Below, one piece after another: positions 23,017 to 30,869 of a DNA stretch of 38,201 nt. The DNA is from JAVBSC01 sp031547305 (GTDB lineage Bacteria; Desulfobacterota; Desulfovibrionia; Desulfovibrionales; Desulfovibrionaceae): the NCBI GenBank assembly GCA_031547305.1, contig JAVBSC010000026.1, positions 1-38,201 on the forward strand, given 5' to 3'. The notes under the pieces are model-generated. The model saw only the letters and a program-made list of their open reading frames with translations, was not told where the DNA came from and ran no database searches. Position 1 is the first letter of the stretch; every line of letters begins with the position of its first letter. Position numbers and translations under genes: made by a program.

Positions 23017-25029
23017 TCAACCGGCGAGGTTCACTGTTCCGTTGCCCCTGAATAGCTCCGCGGCTACGGCCACATCTTCCGGCTCCGCAAAAACATAGGC
23101 CAGATCGCCGGACTGAAAGGTAAAATCGCCGCCGGGGCTGGGGGTGACGGTCTCGCCGCGCTGCACGGCCACCACCGTGACCCTGACCTTCTGCCGCAGG
23201 GCGGCATTGCCCAGCGAAAGACCGTCCACGGAGCTGCCCGGCTCCACTTGCAGAGAACTGACGTTCAGGTGCGGAATATGCTTTTGCAGCGCGCCCAGGG
23301 AAGTTCCGGCGGTTTCACGGTCGCGGAGCATGTCGTAATTTTCGCCGCGTATTTCCGAGGTAAAATGCTCGATCACGCTGACCGGCACCAGGTAGCGCGC
23401 CATAACGCGGGTAAAGACCTCAATGGAGGTTTCAAATTCCTCCGGCACCACATCGCTGGCGCCCAGGGCCTTCAGAGCCGCCACCTCGCCAACAAAACGC
23501 GTGCGCACCAGAATGTGCAGACCGGGGTTGAGGCGGGAGACCACTTCGGTAATGCCACGGGTGGCAGCCGGATCCGAAATGACTATGGCCATGACCCTGG
23601 CCCGGCGCGCGCCAAGGCTTTCCAGCACGGCCGGGTGGGTGGCGTCGCCGTGGATGATCGGTTCTGTTCCGGCGTAGTGGCGCACGGTATCCGGATTCAT
23701 TTCCAGGATTATATATGCGATGCCGGCTATTTTAGCCGCTCTGGCCAGATGCTTGCCGCCAACGCCGAAGCCGATGATGATCAGGTGGTCGGAAAGTACC
23801 TGGGCCACCTCATGGGGCAATTCATCCTCTTCGGCCGGCCGGGTGCGGTTCAGGTATCGTTCCGGCACCAGACGCCCAAGAGTGCCGGCCAGCCTGGGGG
23901 CATAGGCCAGCAAAAAAGGCGTGGCGGCCATGGTCAGAATGATCGCGGCCAGAAAAAGCTGGTAGGTGTTTTCGCGGAACAGGCCGTGATCAAGACCGGC
24001 CTTGGCCAGGACAAAAGAAAACTCCCCCACCTGGCACAGGCCAAGGCCCACAATTATGGACGGCCGCAAGGGGTAGCCCAGCAGTATGCCCACGCCGGCG
24101 GCGCAAAAGGCCTTGACCAGGAGCACGGTTGCCGTGAGCAGAAGCACGCTGGGCAAATGGGAGAAAAAATACCCGGTGTTCATCAGCATACCCACGGAAA
24201 TGAAGAACAGACTGGTAAAAACGTCCCGGAAGGGCAGAATGCCTTCCAGGGCGCTATGGCTATATTCGGATTCGGAAAGGATCAGCCCGGCCAGAAAAGC
24301 GCCCAGGGAAAGAGACAGCCCCATTACGGAAGTCAGATAGGCGATGGACATGCAGATGCCCAGGGTGCTGATAAGAAAAAGCTCCCGGCTTCTGGTGCGC
24401 ACTATGCGATCCAGGGCCCAGGGCACCACCTTGCGGGCCAGCAAAAACAGCGCTCCGATGATCAGTATAGTCCGGCCGGCCGCCCAGAGCGGATCCCAGC
24501 CGGCAAAAGTGGCCCGGCCGGCCAGAAAAGGCACGGCCAGCATCATGGGCACGATTATAAGGTCCTGGTAGATCAGCACGGACAGGATAATCCGGCCCTG
24601 GGGGCTGTCCACCTGGGCCTGCTGCTGCAGGATCTTCAGCACAATGGCTGTGGAGGACAGCGAAATAAGGCAGCCGGCGAACACGGATTCGCCGATGCTG
24701 GCGTTGAACGTATGGGCGATCAGGGCGAAGATGGCTATGGTCAGGACCACTTGGGCCGAGCCGCCCCAGAAGACAGGCTTGGAAAGGCGGATCAGCTCGC
24801 TTACGGAAAGCTCCATGCCTATGGAAAACAAAAGCAGGACCACGCCCACTTCGGCCAGTATTTCCACCTCGTGCACGACGTTTACCAGGCCCAGGCCGTA
24901 GGGGCCGCAAACAATGCCGGTAATTAAAAAAGCGACTATGGGTGGAACTTTGACCTTGTGGCAGCAATAGATAACCACCACAGACAGGCCGAAAATAATC
25001 ACGATCTCCCGTAGCAGGGGAATGTCCAT
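23017..25029 (-). CDS. Kef-type K+/H+ antiporter with RCK domains
   Basis: Monovalent cation:proton antiporter of the CPA2 family, 670 residues. Residues ~1-385 form about 12-13 membrane helices; family landmarks are PPIVAFLITGIVCGPYGLGL, GVVLLLFSIGMELS, SSTAIVLKIL, LSLGAFLAGLILSESEY and GLGLCQVGEFSFVLAKAG. A cytoplasmic TrkA-N (RCK) nucleotide-binding domain follows (HLIIIGFGVGGKHLA, HGDATHPAVLESLGA) from about 415. A TrkA-C domain forms the last ~90 residues. It could export K+ in response to electrophiles or set cytoplasmic pH. Closest in build to the YbaL/KefB type. The ribosome site is weak. It starts 42 bases after the small periplasmic gene at 25072, so the two are probably co-transcribed. 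Confidence 0.88.
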   Translation of the reverse strand: MDIPLLREIVIIFGLSVVVIYCCHKVKVPPIVAFLITGIVCGPYGLGLVNVVHEVEILAEVGVVLLLFSIGMELSVSELIRLSKPVFWGGSAQVVLTIAIFALIAHTFNASIGESVFAGCLISLSSTAIVLKILQQQAQVDSPQGRIILSVLIYQDLIIVPMMLAVPFLAGRATFAGWDPLWAAGRTILIIGALFLLARKVVPWALDRIVRTRSRELFLISTLGICMSIAYLTSVMGLSLSLGAFLAGLILSESEYSHSALEGILPFRDVFTSLFFISVGMLMNTGYFFSHLPSVLLLTATVLLVKAFCAAGVGILLGYPLRPSIIVGLGLCQVGEFSFVLAKAGLDHGLFRENTYQLFLAAIILTMAATPFLLAYAPRLAGTLGRLVPERYLNRTRPAEEDELPHEVAQVLSDHLIIIGFGVGGKHLARAAKIAGIAYIILEMNPDTVRHYAGTEPIIHGDATHPAVLESLGARRARVMAIVISDPAATRGITEVVSRLNPGLHILVRTRFVGEVAALKALGASDVVPEEFETSIEVFTRVMARYLVPVSVIEHFTSEIRGENYDMLRDRETAGTSLGALQKHIPHLNVSSLQVEPGSSVDGLSLGNAALRQKVRVTVVAVQRGETVTPSPGGDFTFQSGDLAYVFAEPEDVAVAAELFRGNGTVNLAG

Positions 25030-25071
25030 CGGCGGGTCCGTAAATATTTTAAGTCAGGCGCGCAAAACGGC

Positions 25072-25545
25072 CTAATTCTGGAACAAATAACTGTACTTAG
25101 CCGCTATACCGTCCGTGCGTTCAGCCAGCTTGGACACCAGGCCGGGCACATCCTCCGCGGAAACCACCCCGACCTCTCTTTCCAGATAGTGCCGCAGGGT
25201 GCCGTCGCTCTGGGAAAACACCCAGACCACGGCGTAAACCGAGCCTATGGCCGGACGTTCCGCGAATTCCGGGGCGGTGGAAATAAGCACGCGGATCTTC
25301 GGGGTGTCTTTTTCCGTAAGCGTAAACATGGAGCCGGCATTAAACAGCTCCTTTAGCTGGTATGAAAGCTTGGCCCCGATGCTGTCCGTGCCGCTGTGCT
25401 CCACAAAAACTGGGGTTCTGCGGTCCGACTTTGACACAGCCGGCTTGTCCGGCAGGATCTGTCCGGGCTGGGCGTCCGCGGCCCAGGCCGTGGCGGTCAG
25501 GCAAAGAGCGCACAACAAGGTGAAACAACGCAGAAAAACGGACAT
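25072..25545 (-). CDS. Small secreted protein of unknown function
   Basis: 157 residues, not recognised. A signal peptide (MSVFLRCF…TATAWA, about residues 1-22) predicts periplasmic location. The mature part is one compact domain with a helix (GAKLSYQLKELFNAG), beta strands (MFTLTE, KIRVLISTA, YAVVWVFS) and a C-terminal helix (VPGLVSKLAERTDGIAAKYSYLF). This alternation recalls proteins that help build outer-membrane or envelope assemblies, but there is no specific motif. AGGAGG precedes the ATG. It lies directly upstream of the Kef-type antiporter, so a role in envelope or ion stress is possible but not shown. Confidence 0.7.
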   Translation of the reverse strand: MSVFLRCFTLLCALCLTATAWAADAQPGQILPDKPAVSKSDRRTPVFVEHSGTDSIGAKLSYQLKELFNAGSMFTLTEKDTPKIRVLISTAPEFAERPAIGSVYAVVWVFSQSDGTLRHYLEREVGVVSAEDVPGLVSKLAERTDGIAAKYSYLFQN

Positions 25546-25642
25546 ACGGCCTCCTGTAAACTTAATTGACTGACGTGAGTATCAAGATAACCGCAGCTGT
25601 TTTTTTCCACAAGATTTTTTCCAGCCGTGGCGCGGGGTTTCC

Positions 25643-26203
25643 TCACAAAATTTCCGCCTCAAACCAGAAGATCTCCGTCCCCTTATCCCGCCAGGCCTCC
25701 GGAGGCAGACCGGCCTTGCGGCAGGTCTGGTCCAGAAACCGCTCGCGGTCCCAGCCCCATTCCAGCGGCACCTGCGGCAAAAGCAGACCCTGGCGCTCCC
25801 CGCGCCGCATAATCAGGCCATGCCGGCCGACCTCCACAAGCTTCGGGTCCGGGCATACTGTCACCGGGCTGAGGATGGAGATTTCCAGCTCCACCTCAGC
25901 GAATTCCCCGGCTGTAAGCGGAGAAAAGCGCGGGTCCCCGAAGGCAGCGGCCTGGGCCATTTCCGTAATGGTGAACCAAAGCGGGGCATCGCCGATTATG
26001 CGGCCTATGCAGCCGCGCAGGTTACCGTGCAGCTTCAGGGTCACAAAAGCTCCCAGAGGCTCGCAGAGCCTGGCGCTTGGGGCTTCCGGCAGGGGCCTTG
26101 CGCCATCCCGGCCGGAAAGGCGCCGGGCTATGCTGAGCCGCACAAGGTCCCGCAGGGCGGCTTTTTCTTCTTCCGTAAGACTGAACCCGAATGCTTCACT
26201 CAT
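25643..26203 (-). CDS. AMMECR1-domain protein (AmmeMemoRadiSam protein A-like)
   Basis: 186-residue protein made of a single AMMECR1 domain. The family hexapeptide LRGCIG is at 63-68, within HGNLRGCIGRI. Other conserved parts are GAFVTLKLHG, DPRFSPLTAGE, VEISILSPV-like (LEISILSPV), and LLLPQVPLEWGWDRERFLDQTCRKAGLPPEAW near the C-terminus. In many bacteria and archaea the domain is encoded with Memo and a radical SAM protein. Neither is adjacent here. The biochemical role is still unclear; a redox or tRNA-modification link has been suggested. The start is the ATG at 26203, with AAGGAAAA upstream. It is divergent from the LOG-family gene. Confidence 0.88.
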   Translation of the reverse strand: MSEAFGFSLTEEEKAALRDLVRLSIARRLSGRDGARPLPEAPSARLCEPLGAFVTLKLHGNLRGCIGRIIGDAPLWFTITEMAQAAAFGDPRFSPLTAGEFAEVELEISILSPVTVCPDPKLVEVGRHGLIMRRGERQGLLLPQVPLEWGWDRERFLDQTCRKAGLPPEAWRDKGTEIFWFEAEIL

Positions 26204-26243
26204 AATTTTTCCTTTTGATTCTTCGCGGCGGAACTCATCATAA

Positions 26244-26262
26244 TATAGGTTTTATTCCTATA
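26244..26262. promoter_or_regulatory. Inverted repeat in a divergent promoter
   Basis: TATAGG-ttttatt-CCTATA is a perfect 6-bp inverted repeat with a 7-base centre in the 150-base gap between the AMMECR1 gene (-) and the LOG gene (+). It lies about 40 bases before the AMMECR1 start and could be an operator. No known consensus is matched. Confidence 0.3.
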
Positions 26263-26353
26263 ACTTACGGCCAAAAAGATCAATTACACCTTGTTTTTTT
26301 GCCGGTTCCGCAATATCTCAAACTTGAGTACCGTAATCCAAGGAGAACACCGC

Positions 26354-27007
26354 ATGCCCCCGGCTGAATTCGGACTAGGCTCCACGTCGCACGACGATGC
26401 CTGGCGGATGTTCCGCATTATGGCGGAAACCGTCAATGGCTTTGAAATACTGAACCCGGTGGGACGTTGCGTCTCCATATTCGGCTCCGCCAGGGCCGGA
26501 GCCGGCACGCCGCTCTATGAAACCACCAGAGCCGTGGCCCGCAAGCTTTCCGAGGCCGGCTACGGCATAATTACCGGCGGCGGGCCGGGGCTTATGGAAG
26601 CCGGCAACAGGGGGGCGACCGAGGGCATCGGACATTCCGTTGGCCTGCACATCAACCTGCCCAACGAGCAGCAATGCAACGAATACGTCAGAACGCGCTG
26701 TAACTTCCACTACTTCTTCGTCCGCAAGTTCATGTTTGTTAAGTACGCCATGGCCTATGTGGCCATGCCCGGCGGCATGGGCACCATTGATGAGCTTTCC
26801 GAAGCTTTTGTGCTCTGCCAGACCGGCCGCACCAAGCCTTTTCCCATCATCTTGTACGGCAGCGAATTCTGGAGCGGCCTGCTGGACTGGCTGAAAAGCA
26901 GCATGGTCAACGGCGGGTTCATCCGCGAAGAAGAACTGGACATGCTTGTGGTGCTGGACAGCCCTGAAGCCGTGCTGGCCCACATTAACAAACACGTCAT
27001 CATTTAG
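26354..27007 (+). CDS. LOG-family nucleotide hydrolase (TIGR00730-type)
   Basis: 217-residue Rossmann-fold protein of the lysine-decarboxylase-like LOG family. Characterised members remove ribose 5-phosphate from cytokinin nucleotides or hydrolyse other nucleoside monophosphates. Signature motifs are GGGPGLMEAGNRGA (nucleotide binding) and PGGMGTIDELSE (catalytic PGGxGTxxE). SIFGSARAG marks the first beta-alpha unit. The start chosen is the ATG at 26354, with AAGGAGA at 26339-26345; the frame opens earlier at 26291 but without a site. The gene is three bases from tadA, so both are expressed together. The physiological substrate here is unknown. Confidence 0.88.
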   Translation: MPPAEFGLGSTSHDDAWRMFRIMAETVNGFEILNPVGRCVSIFGSARAGAGTPLYETTRAVARKLSEAGYGIITGGGPGLMEAGNRGATEGIGHSVGLHINLPNEQQCNEYVRTRCNFHYFFVRKFMFVKYAMAYVAMPGGMGTIDELSEAFVLCQTGRTKPFPIILYGSEFWSGLLDWLKSSMVNGGFIREEELDMLVVLDSPEAVLAHINKHVII

Positions 27008-27010
27008 GCC

Positions 27011-27502
27011 ATGCTGTGCCCGCCCACTCCGCCGCCGCCCTGGACAGACTGGGAAGCCCTTATGGAAGAAGCCCTGGGCCTGGCCGTCCAGGCCGCCCGG
27101 CAGGGCGAAGTGCCGGTTGGCGCCGTGGTTGTGGATAAAGATGGCCGCGTCATCGGCCGGGGGAGCAACAATACCTTTGGGGCCAACGACCCCTGCGGCC
27201 ACGCGGAAATAGTCGCCATTCGGGAAGCCTGCCGCACTATCGGCAACTGCCGCCTGAACGGCGCGTTTCTGGTGGTCACTCTGGAACCCTGCCTGATGTG
27301 CGCCGGGGCTATGATCCAGGCCAGACTTGCCGGCGTCGTTTACGGCGCGCCGGACCAGAAGGCCGGGGCGATAAGCTCCAGGGCGGACACCCTGAACGAG
27401 CCTTATCACAACCACCGGCCCTGGCATTGCGGTGGAGTTTTACAAGATAGCTGCGCCAGGCTGCTGGAGGATTTTTTTCTGGAACGGCGGCTAGGCAAAT
27501 AA
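27011..27502 (+). CDS. tadA: tRNA-specific adenosine deaminase
   Basis: Deaminates adenosine 34 to inosine in the tRNA-Arg(ACG) anticodon, an essential wobble modification. The 163-residue protein has the zinc deaminase motifs HAE (H64 ligand, E66 proton shuttle) and PCxxC (P93, C94, C97). It also has VPVGAVVVD and the TadA-typical C-terminus (NHRPWHCGGVLQDSCARLLEDFFLERR). The usual TAHAE is CGHAE here. The N-terminus (MLCPPTPPPPW) has a Pro run and no ribosome site; it follows the LOG gene by three bases, so coupling is likely. An intrinsic terminator follows immediately. Confidence 0.92.
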   Translation: MLCPPTPPPPWTDWEALMEEALGLAVQAARQGEVPVGAVVVDKDGRVIGRGSNNTFGANDPCGHAEIVAIREACRTIGNCRLNGAFLVVTLEPCLMCAGAMIQARLAGVVYGAPDQKAGAISSRADTLNEPYHNHRPWHCGGVLQDSCARLLEDFFLERRLGK

Positions 27503-27540
27503 AAAAAATGGATTCCCGCCAGAGCGGGAGTCCATTTTTT
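27503..27540. terminator. Bidirectional intrinsic terminator
   Basis: AAAAAATGGA-t-TCCCGC pairs with GCGGGA-g-TCCATTTTTT around a CAGA loop. The T-run on both strands suits the convergent tadA (+) and MucR-type (-) genes. Confidence 0.9.
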
Positions 27541-27616
27541 GGGGCCGTTCCAGCCACCGGCCAAAACAGCTTGCTTCCTAAAAGCGGATTAACTGTAAAA
27601 TGCCGTAACGCGGGAA

Positions 27617-28012
27617 TTACGCGTTTTTGCGGCGCTTTTCCCACAACTTCATATCTTTCATCTTATTGCGGCGGTCCCGCTGCAATGCTTTGCAAACAAG
27701 CGGAAGATCTTTGGGGTATCCCCACTTGTCACGGTATTCATCAGGTGTCATGCCATGCGACATGAGATGTTTCTTTGTAATAATTTTAAAAGATTTTCCG
27801 CACTCCAAACAAGATATGGATTTTTCCTTCAAAAACTTACCTGGGTTGCCTTGAGCTGAAGGTGCAGCTTCTTCCGCAACAGATCCTGACATCATCTTTT
27901 GAATGGCTATCGCTAAATTGCGAACCATCGAACTGATTTCGTCTTCTGTCATCGTACGAAAACTGGCCTGAGCTTTCACTATTTCAAGAGCCTGCCTGAG
28001 ATGCTCGTCCAT
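27617..28012 (-). CDS. MucR/Ros-family zinc-finger transcriptional regulator
   Basis: 131-residue DNA-binding protein of the MucR family. A helical N-terminus (residues 1-45) is followed by a linker and a prokaryotic Cys2His2 zinc finger (C68, C71, H82, H86 in ISCLECGKSF…KKHLMSHG). The family-typical MTPDEYRDKWGYPKDLPL and a basic C-terminus (RDRRNKMKDMKLWEKRRKNA) come last. In alphaproteobacteria MucR/Ros proteins act as H-NS-like silencers of AT-rich DNA and control surface polysaccharides and virulence genes. In Desulfovibrio they are common but little studied. CAGGAGG seven bases upstream fixes the start. The adjacent rfbA/rfbB genes make a surface-polysaccharide link plausible. Confidence 0.88.
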   Translation of the reverse strand: MDEHLRQALEIVKAQASFRTMTEDEISSMVRNLAIAIQKMMSGSVAEEAAPSAQGNPGKFLKEKSISCLECGKSFKIITKKHLMSHGMTPDEYRDKWGYPKDLPLVCKALQRDRRNKMKDMKLWEKRRKNA

Positions 28013-28318
28013 ATTTAATCCTCCTGTGTGGAACGATCAATCTTAAGTTGAATTCAATATATTTTTTTATTAAAAAGGTCCAGTGGTATATTCTTCAAAC
28101 CTAAACCTGAAGACATAAAAATATCACTCCATGCGGAACGGATTCCGGAGCCGGAACTATTATCCGAAGCGCAATATATTACACTGAAGGTGAACGAAGA
28201 ACACAACCCCTTCAATCTGCCACTCGCGCATGGCGAATCAAGAAACCGTTTTTTTCCACCGCGATTCCGAATAAAGTGATAAAAATAATTCCCTGCTCTC
28301 TGTAATAAAAGAAGTCAC
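28013..28318. other. AT-rich gap between mucR-type and rfbA genes
   Basis: No gene is supported in these 306 bases. The first 60 (28045-28075) are very AT-rich, with AATATATTTTTTTATTAAAAA. This is the leader/promoter side of the MucR-type gene and the kind of DNA that MucR proteins bind, so autoregulation is possible (inference). The rest is mixed sequence without hairpin-plus-T-run structure, so no terminator for rfbA is evident. Confidence 0.4.
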
Positions 28319-29212
28319 TCAGCAAAATTTTTCCCCTTGCAAAAGATCCAGTAAATATTTGCCGTAGGCGTTCTTCATAAGAGGCCCGGCAAGCGCGCGC
28401 AGTTCGTCGTCGCCTATGAACCCTTTGCGCCAGGCTATTTCTTCCGGACAAGCCACCTTGAGCCCCTGACGCATTTCCACCGCCTGCACAAACAGCGACG
28501 CGGAAAGCAGGGAATCGCAGGTGCCGGTATCCAGCCAGGCTATGCCGCGCCCCAGGCGTTCAACATGCAGTTGCTCCTTTTTAAGGTAAATGTTGTTCAC
28601 GTCGGTTATTTCCAGTTCGCCGCGAGCGGACGGGAGAATGCCCCGCGCCGTTTCCACAACCTGCCGGTCAAAAAAATACAGGCCGGTGACCGCGTGATTG
28701 GACTTGGGCCGGGCCGGCTTTTCCTCTATGCTCAGAGCCCGGCCGTCAGGGGCGAACTCAATGACGCCGTAGCGTTCCGGATCCTTCACCCGGTATCCGA
28801 ACACCGTGGCCCCCTGCTCACGCTGCATGGCCGCCTTCAGCCCGCGATCCAGGCCTTGCCCGAAAAAGATGTTGTCCCCCAGAACCAGGCAGGTGTGGCT
28901 GTCTTTGATATGTTTTTCGCAAAGCAGAAAAGCCTGGGCTATGCCCTCCGGCCTGGCCTGCTCCACATAGCTGAACTTGCAGCCCCACTGCCGGCCGTTG
29001 CCCAGCAGCCGCTCAAAAAGCGGCAGGTCGTGGGGGGTGGAAACTATGGCGATCTCCCGTATGCCGGCCAGCAGCAGGGTTGATACGGGGTAATAAACCA
29101 TGGGCTTGTCATATACCGGCATAAGCTGCTTGCTTACGCTGATGGTCAGCGGGTGCAGCCGGGTGCCGGACCCGCCGGCCAGAACTATGCCCTTCCATTT
29201 AGGCCCTTTCAT
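28319..29212 (-). CDS. rfbA: Glucose-1-phosphate thymidylyltransferase
   Basis: First enzyme of dTDP-L-rhamnose and related dTDP-sugar synthesis; joins dTTP and glucose 1-phosphate to dTDP-glucose. The 297-residue protein has the nucleotidyltransferase signature GIVLAGGSGTRLHPLT near the N-terminus and KQLMPVYDKPMVYYP. VLGDNIFFGQGL carries the Mg-binding Asp, and GYRVKDPERYGVIEF, SIEEKPARPKSN, GELEITDVNN and WLDTGTCDSLL are further family motifs. GGGAGCG precedes the ATG. It is divergent from rfbB, with a 100-base shared promoter region. rfbC and rfbD are not in the window. Confidence 0.95.
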   Translation of the reverse strand: MKGPKWKGIVLAGGSGTRLHPLTISVSKQLMPVYDKPMVYYPVSTLLLAGIREIAIVSTPHDLPLFERLLGNGRQWGCKFSYVEQARPEGIAQAFLLCEKHIKDSHTCLVLGDNIFFGQGLDRGLKAAMQREQGATVFGYRVKDPERYGVIEFAPDGRALSIEEKPARPKSNHAVTGLYFFDRQVVETARGILPSARGELEITDVNNIYLKKEQLHVERLGRGIAWLDTGTCDSLLSASLFVQAVEMRQGLKVACPEEIAWRKGFIGDDELRALAGPLMKNAYGKYLLDLLQGEKFC

Positions 29213-29278
29213 AGACGCTCCCGAATATGACGCTAAACGCTTGCCTTGCGGCCGCAGTACACATATAGTTTCAAATCA

Positions 29279-29291
29279 TTATCCTGGATAA
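29279..29291. promoter_or_regulatory. Palindrome in the rfbA-rfbB divergent promoter
   Basis: TTATCC-t-GGATAA is a perfect 6-bp dyad about 20 bases before the rfbB start, with GGATAACC/CTTAACC half-repeats next to it. It may be an operator for both genes. rfbB lacks an obvious ribosome site. Confidence 0.3.
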
Positions 29292-29312
29292 CCAACTTAA
29301 CCAGAATACATC

Positions 29313-30398
29313 ATGCCACACGCAAAAAAGAAAACCTGGCTGGTCACCGGCGGAGCCGGATTCATAGGCTCCTGCTTTATCCTCCAGTGTTTTGAAAAAA
29401 AACTGGGGCACCGGATTCTGAACCTGGACAAACTGACCTACTCAGGCAATCCGGCCAACCTTGCCGCCGTGCAGGAGCATCCGGACTACCGCTTCATCCA
29501 TGGGGACATCGGCGATGCCGCCCTGCTGCGTTCCATATTTGAAAGCGAACGGCCGGACGCGGTGCTGAACTTTGCCGCGGAAAGCCATGTCGACCGTTCT
29601 ATTCTGGACGCCGGGGCCTTTGTGAGCACCAACGTGGCCGGCACCTGCGTATTGCTGTCCGAGGCGCTCGCCTTTTGGCGCCAGTCGCCCCAAGAGCGAC
29701 AGAATGCCTTCCGCTTTTTGCACATTTCCACAGACGAAGTTTTCGGCAGCCTGGGACCGGCGGATCCGCCCTTCACGGAAAAAACCCCTTACGCGCCCAA
29801 CAGCCCTTATGCCGCCAGCAAGGCGGCCAGCGACCATTTCGTGCGCGCCTTCGCCCAAACCCACAGTCTACCGGCCATCATCACCAACTGCTCTAATAAC
29901 TACGGGCCGCGTCAATTCCCGGAAAAACTCATCCCTCTGATCGTTCTTAACGCCATGGCCGGCAAAATCCTCCCCATTTACGGCAGCGGCAAAAACATCC
30001 GCGACTGGCTGCACGTGGAAGATCACTGCGCCGCGCTGTTACTTGTCCTTGAAAAGGGCATTCCGCATCAGACCTATAATATAGGCGGGCATTCAGAAGA
30101 AAGCAACATTAATGTGGTTAACCGCATATGCTCCATTCTGGATGAATTGTCCCCCAGGCCGCAAGGCCAGTATAAAACCCTTATCCGCTATGTGTCGGAC
30201 AGGCCTGGGCACGACCTGCGCTACGCCATAGACTGCGGTAAAATCGAACAGGAACTCGGCTGGAAACCAACGCATGATTTTTCCACCGGGCTTAAAGCCA
30301 CAGTTTTATGGTATATGCGGAACCAGGACTGGATCGACTCCATACAAACCGGGGAATATAGAAACTGGCTCAACATTAATTACGGCTCCAGAACATAA
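29313..30398 (+). CDS. rfbB: dTDP-glucose 4,6-dehydratase
   Basis: Second step of dTDP-sugar synthesis: NAD-dependent conversion of dTDP-glucose to dTDP-4-keto-6-deoxyglucose. The 361-residue protein is an extended short-chain dehydrogenase. It has GGAGFIGS (residues 13-20) for NAD, the catalytic T140-D141-E142 in HISTDEVFG, and Y166xxxK170 in YAASKAASDHF. NCSNNYGPRQFPEKLIPL and GKNIRDWLHVEDHC are family landmarks. Length is normal. No Shine-Dalgarno sequence is visible before the ATG. Products would feed lipopolysaccharide or other surface glycan synthesis. Confidence 0.95.
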   Translation: MPHAKKKTWLVTGGAGFIGSCFILQCFEKKLGHRILNLDKLTYSGNPANLAAVQEHPDYRFIHGDIGDAALLRSIFESERPDAVLNFAAESHVDRSILDAGAFVSTNVAGTCVLLSEALAFWRQSPQERQNAFRFLHISTDEVFGSLGPADPPFTEKTPYAPNSPYAASKAASDHFVRAFAQTHSLPAIITNCSNNYGPRQFPEKLIPLIVLNAMAGKILPIYGSGKNIRDWLHVEDHCAALLLVLEKGIPHQTYNIGGHSEESNINVVNRICSILDELSPRPQGQYKTLIRYVSDRPGHDLRYAIDCGKIEQELGWKPTHDFSTGLKATVLWYMRNQDWIDSIQTGEYRNWLNINYGSRT

Positions 30399-30869
30399 TC
30401 GCATCCGTGCGACACGAAAAAAAATATTAAACAAGATTTAAAAACCATAACTCAATACACATCAGCGAATAAAAGACTGTTGGATAGTATACATATTAAC
30501 TTAAAAATACAAGCCCCTGGATATATGCCGCCTCAACGATTTAATGACGGCCGCAAAAAACCCGCACCGGACGGCCCCCAACAGCCGTGGCGAATTCCAA
30601 AAATCGCGAGTTGCCCAGCTCCCGCATCCGCACAACCCGGCCTGGCGAATCTGTTATCCGGAATTTTCCGCCAGGCCGGTTGAAATTCAATTTTGCGCCG
30701 ATCTTTTATACGTAAAACTATATTTAGTACCACATAATACATATGTGGCCGCAATATGCAAGCTATTTTTCAGATTATTCCATATTAGCCGCATTAATTA
30801 AAATTTTTGCAATAACGCCGTAAATTAACTTATCAATTAATTACACTAAATAATTTTCAGGAAATACAG
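30399..30869. other. Long gap between rfbB and the ureohydrolase gene
   Basis: These 471 bases hold no convincing gene. The outer parts are very AT-rich, the middle (30540-30680) is GC-rich. CCGGCCTGGCG (30637-30647) pairs with CGCCAGGCCGG (30669-30679) in an 11-bp stem with a 21-base loop. A 67-codon frame at 30480-30683 has no ribosome site and unusual composition. TTGCAA (30807-30812), 18 bases and TATCAA (30831-30836) could be the ureohydrolase promoter, weakly. Confidence 0.35.

Noticed and set aside
23248..24927. 559-codon + strand frame across the Kef-type gene
   Set aside because: It is opposite the well-supported antiporter gene; the translation is rich in Gln, Gly and Lys with no hydrophobic helices or motifs.
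30480..30683. 67-codon + strand frame
   Set aside because: No ribosome site, Pro/Gln-rich translation, and it crosses a hairpin; not supported as a gene.
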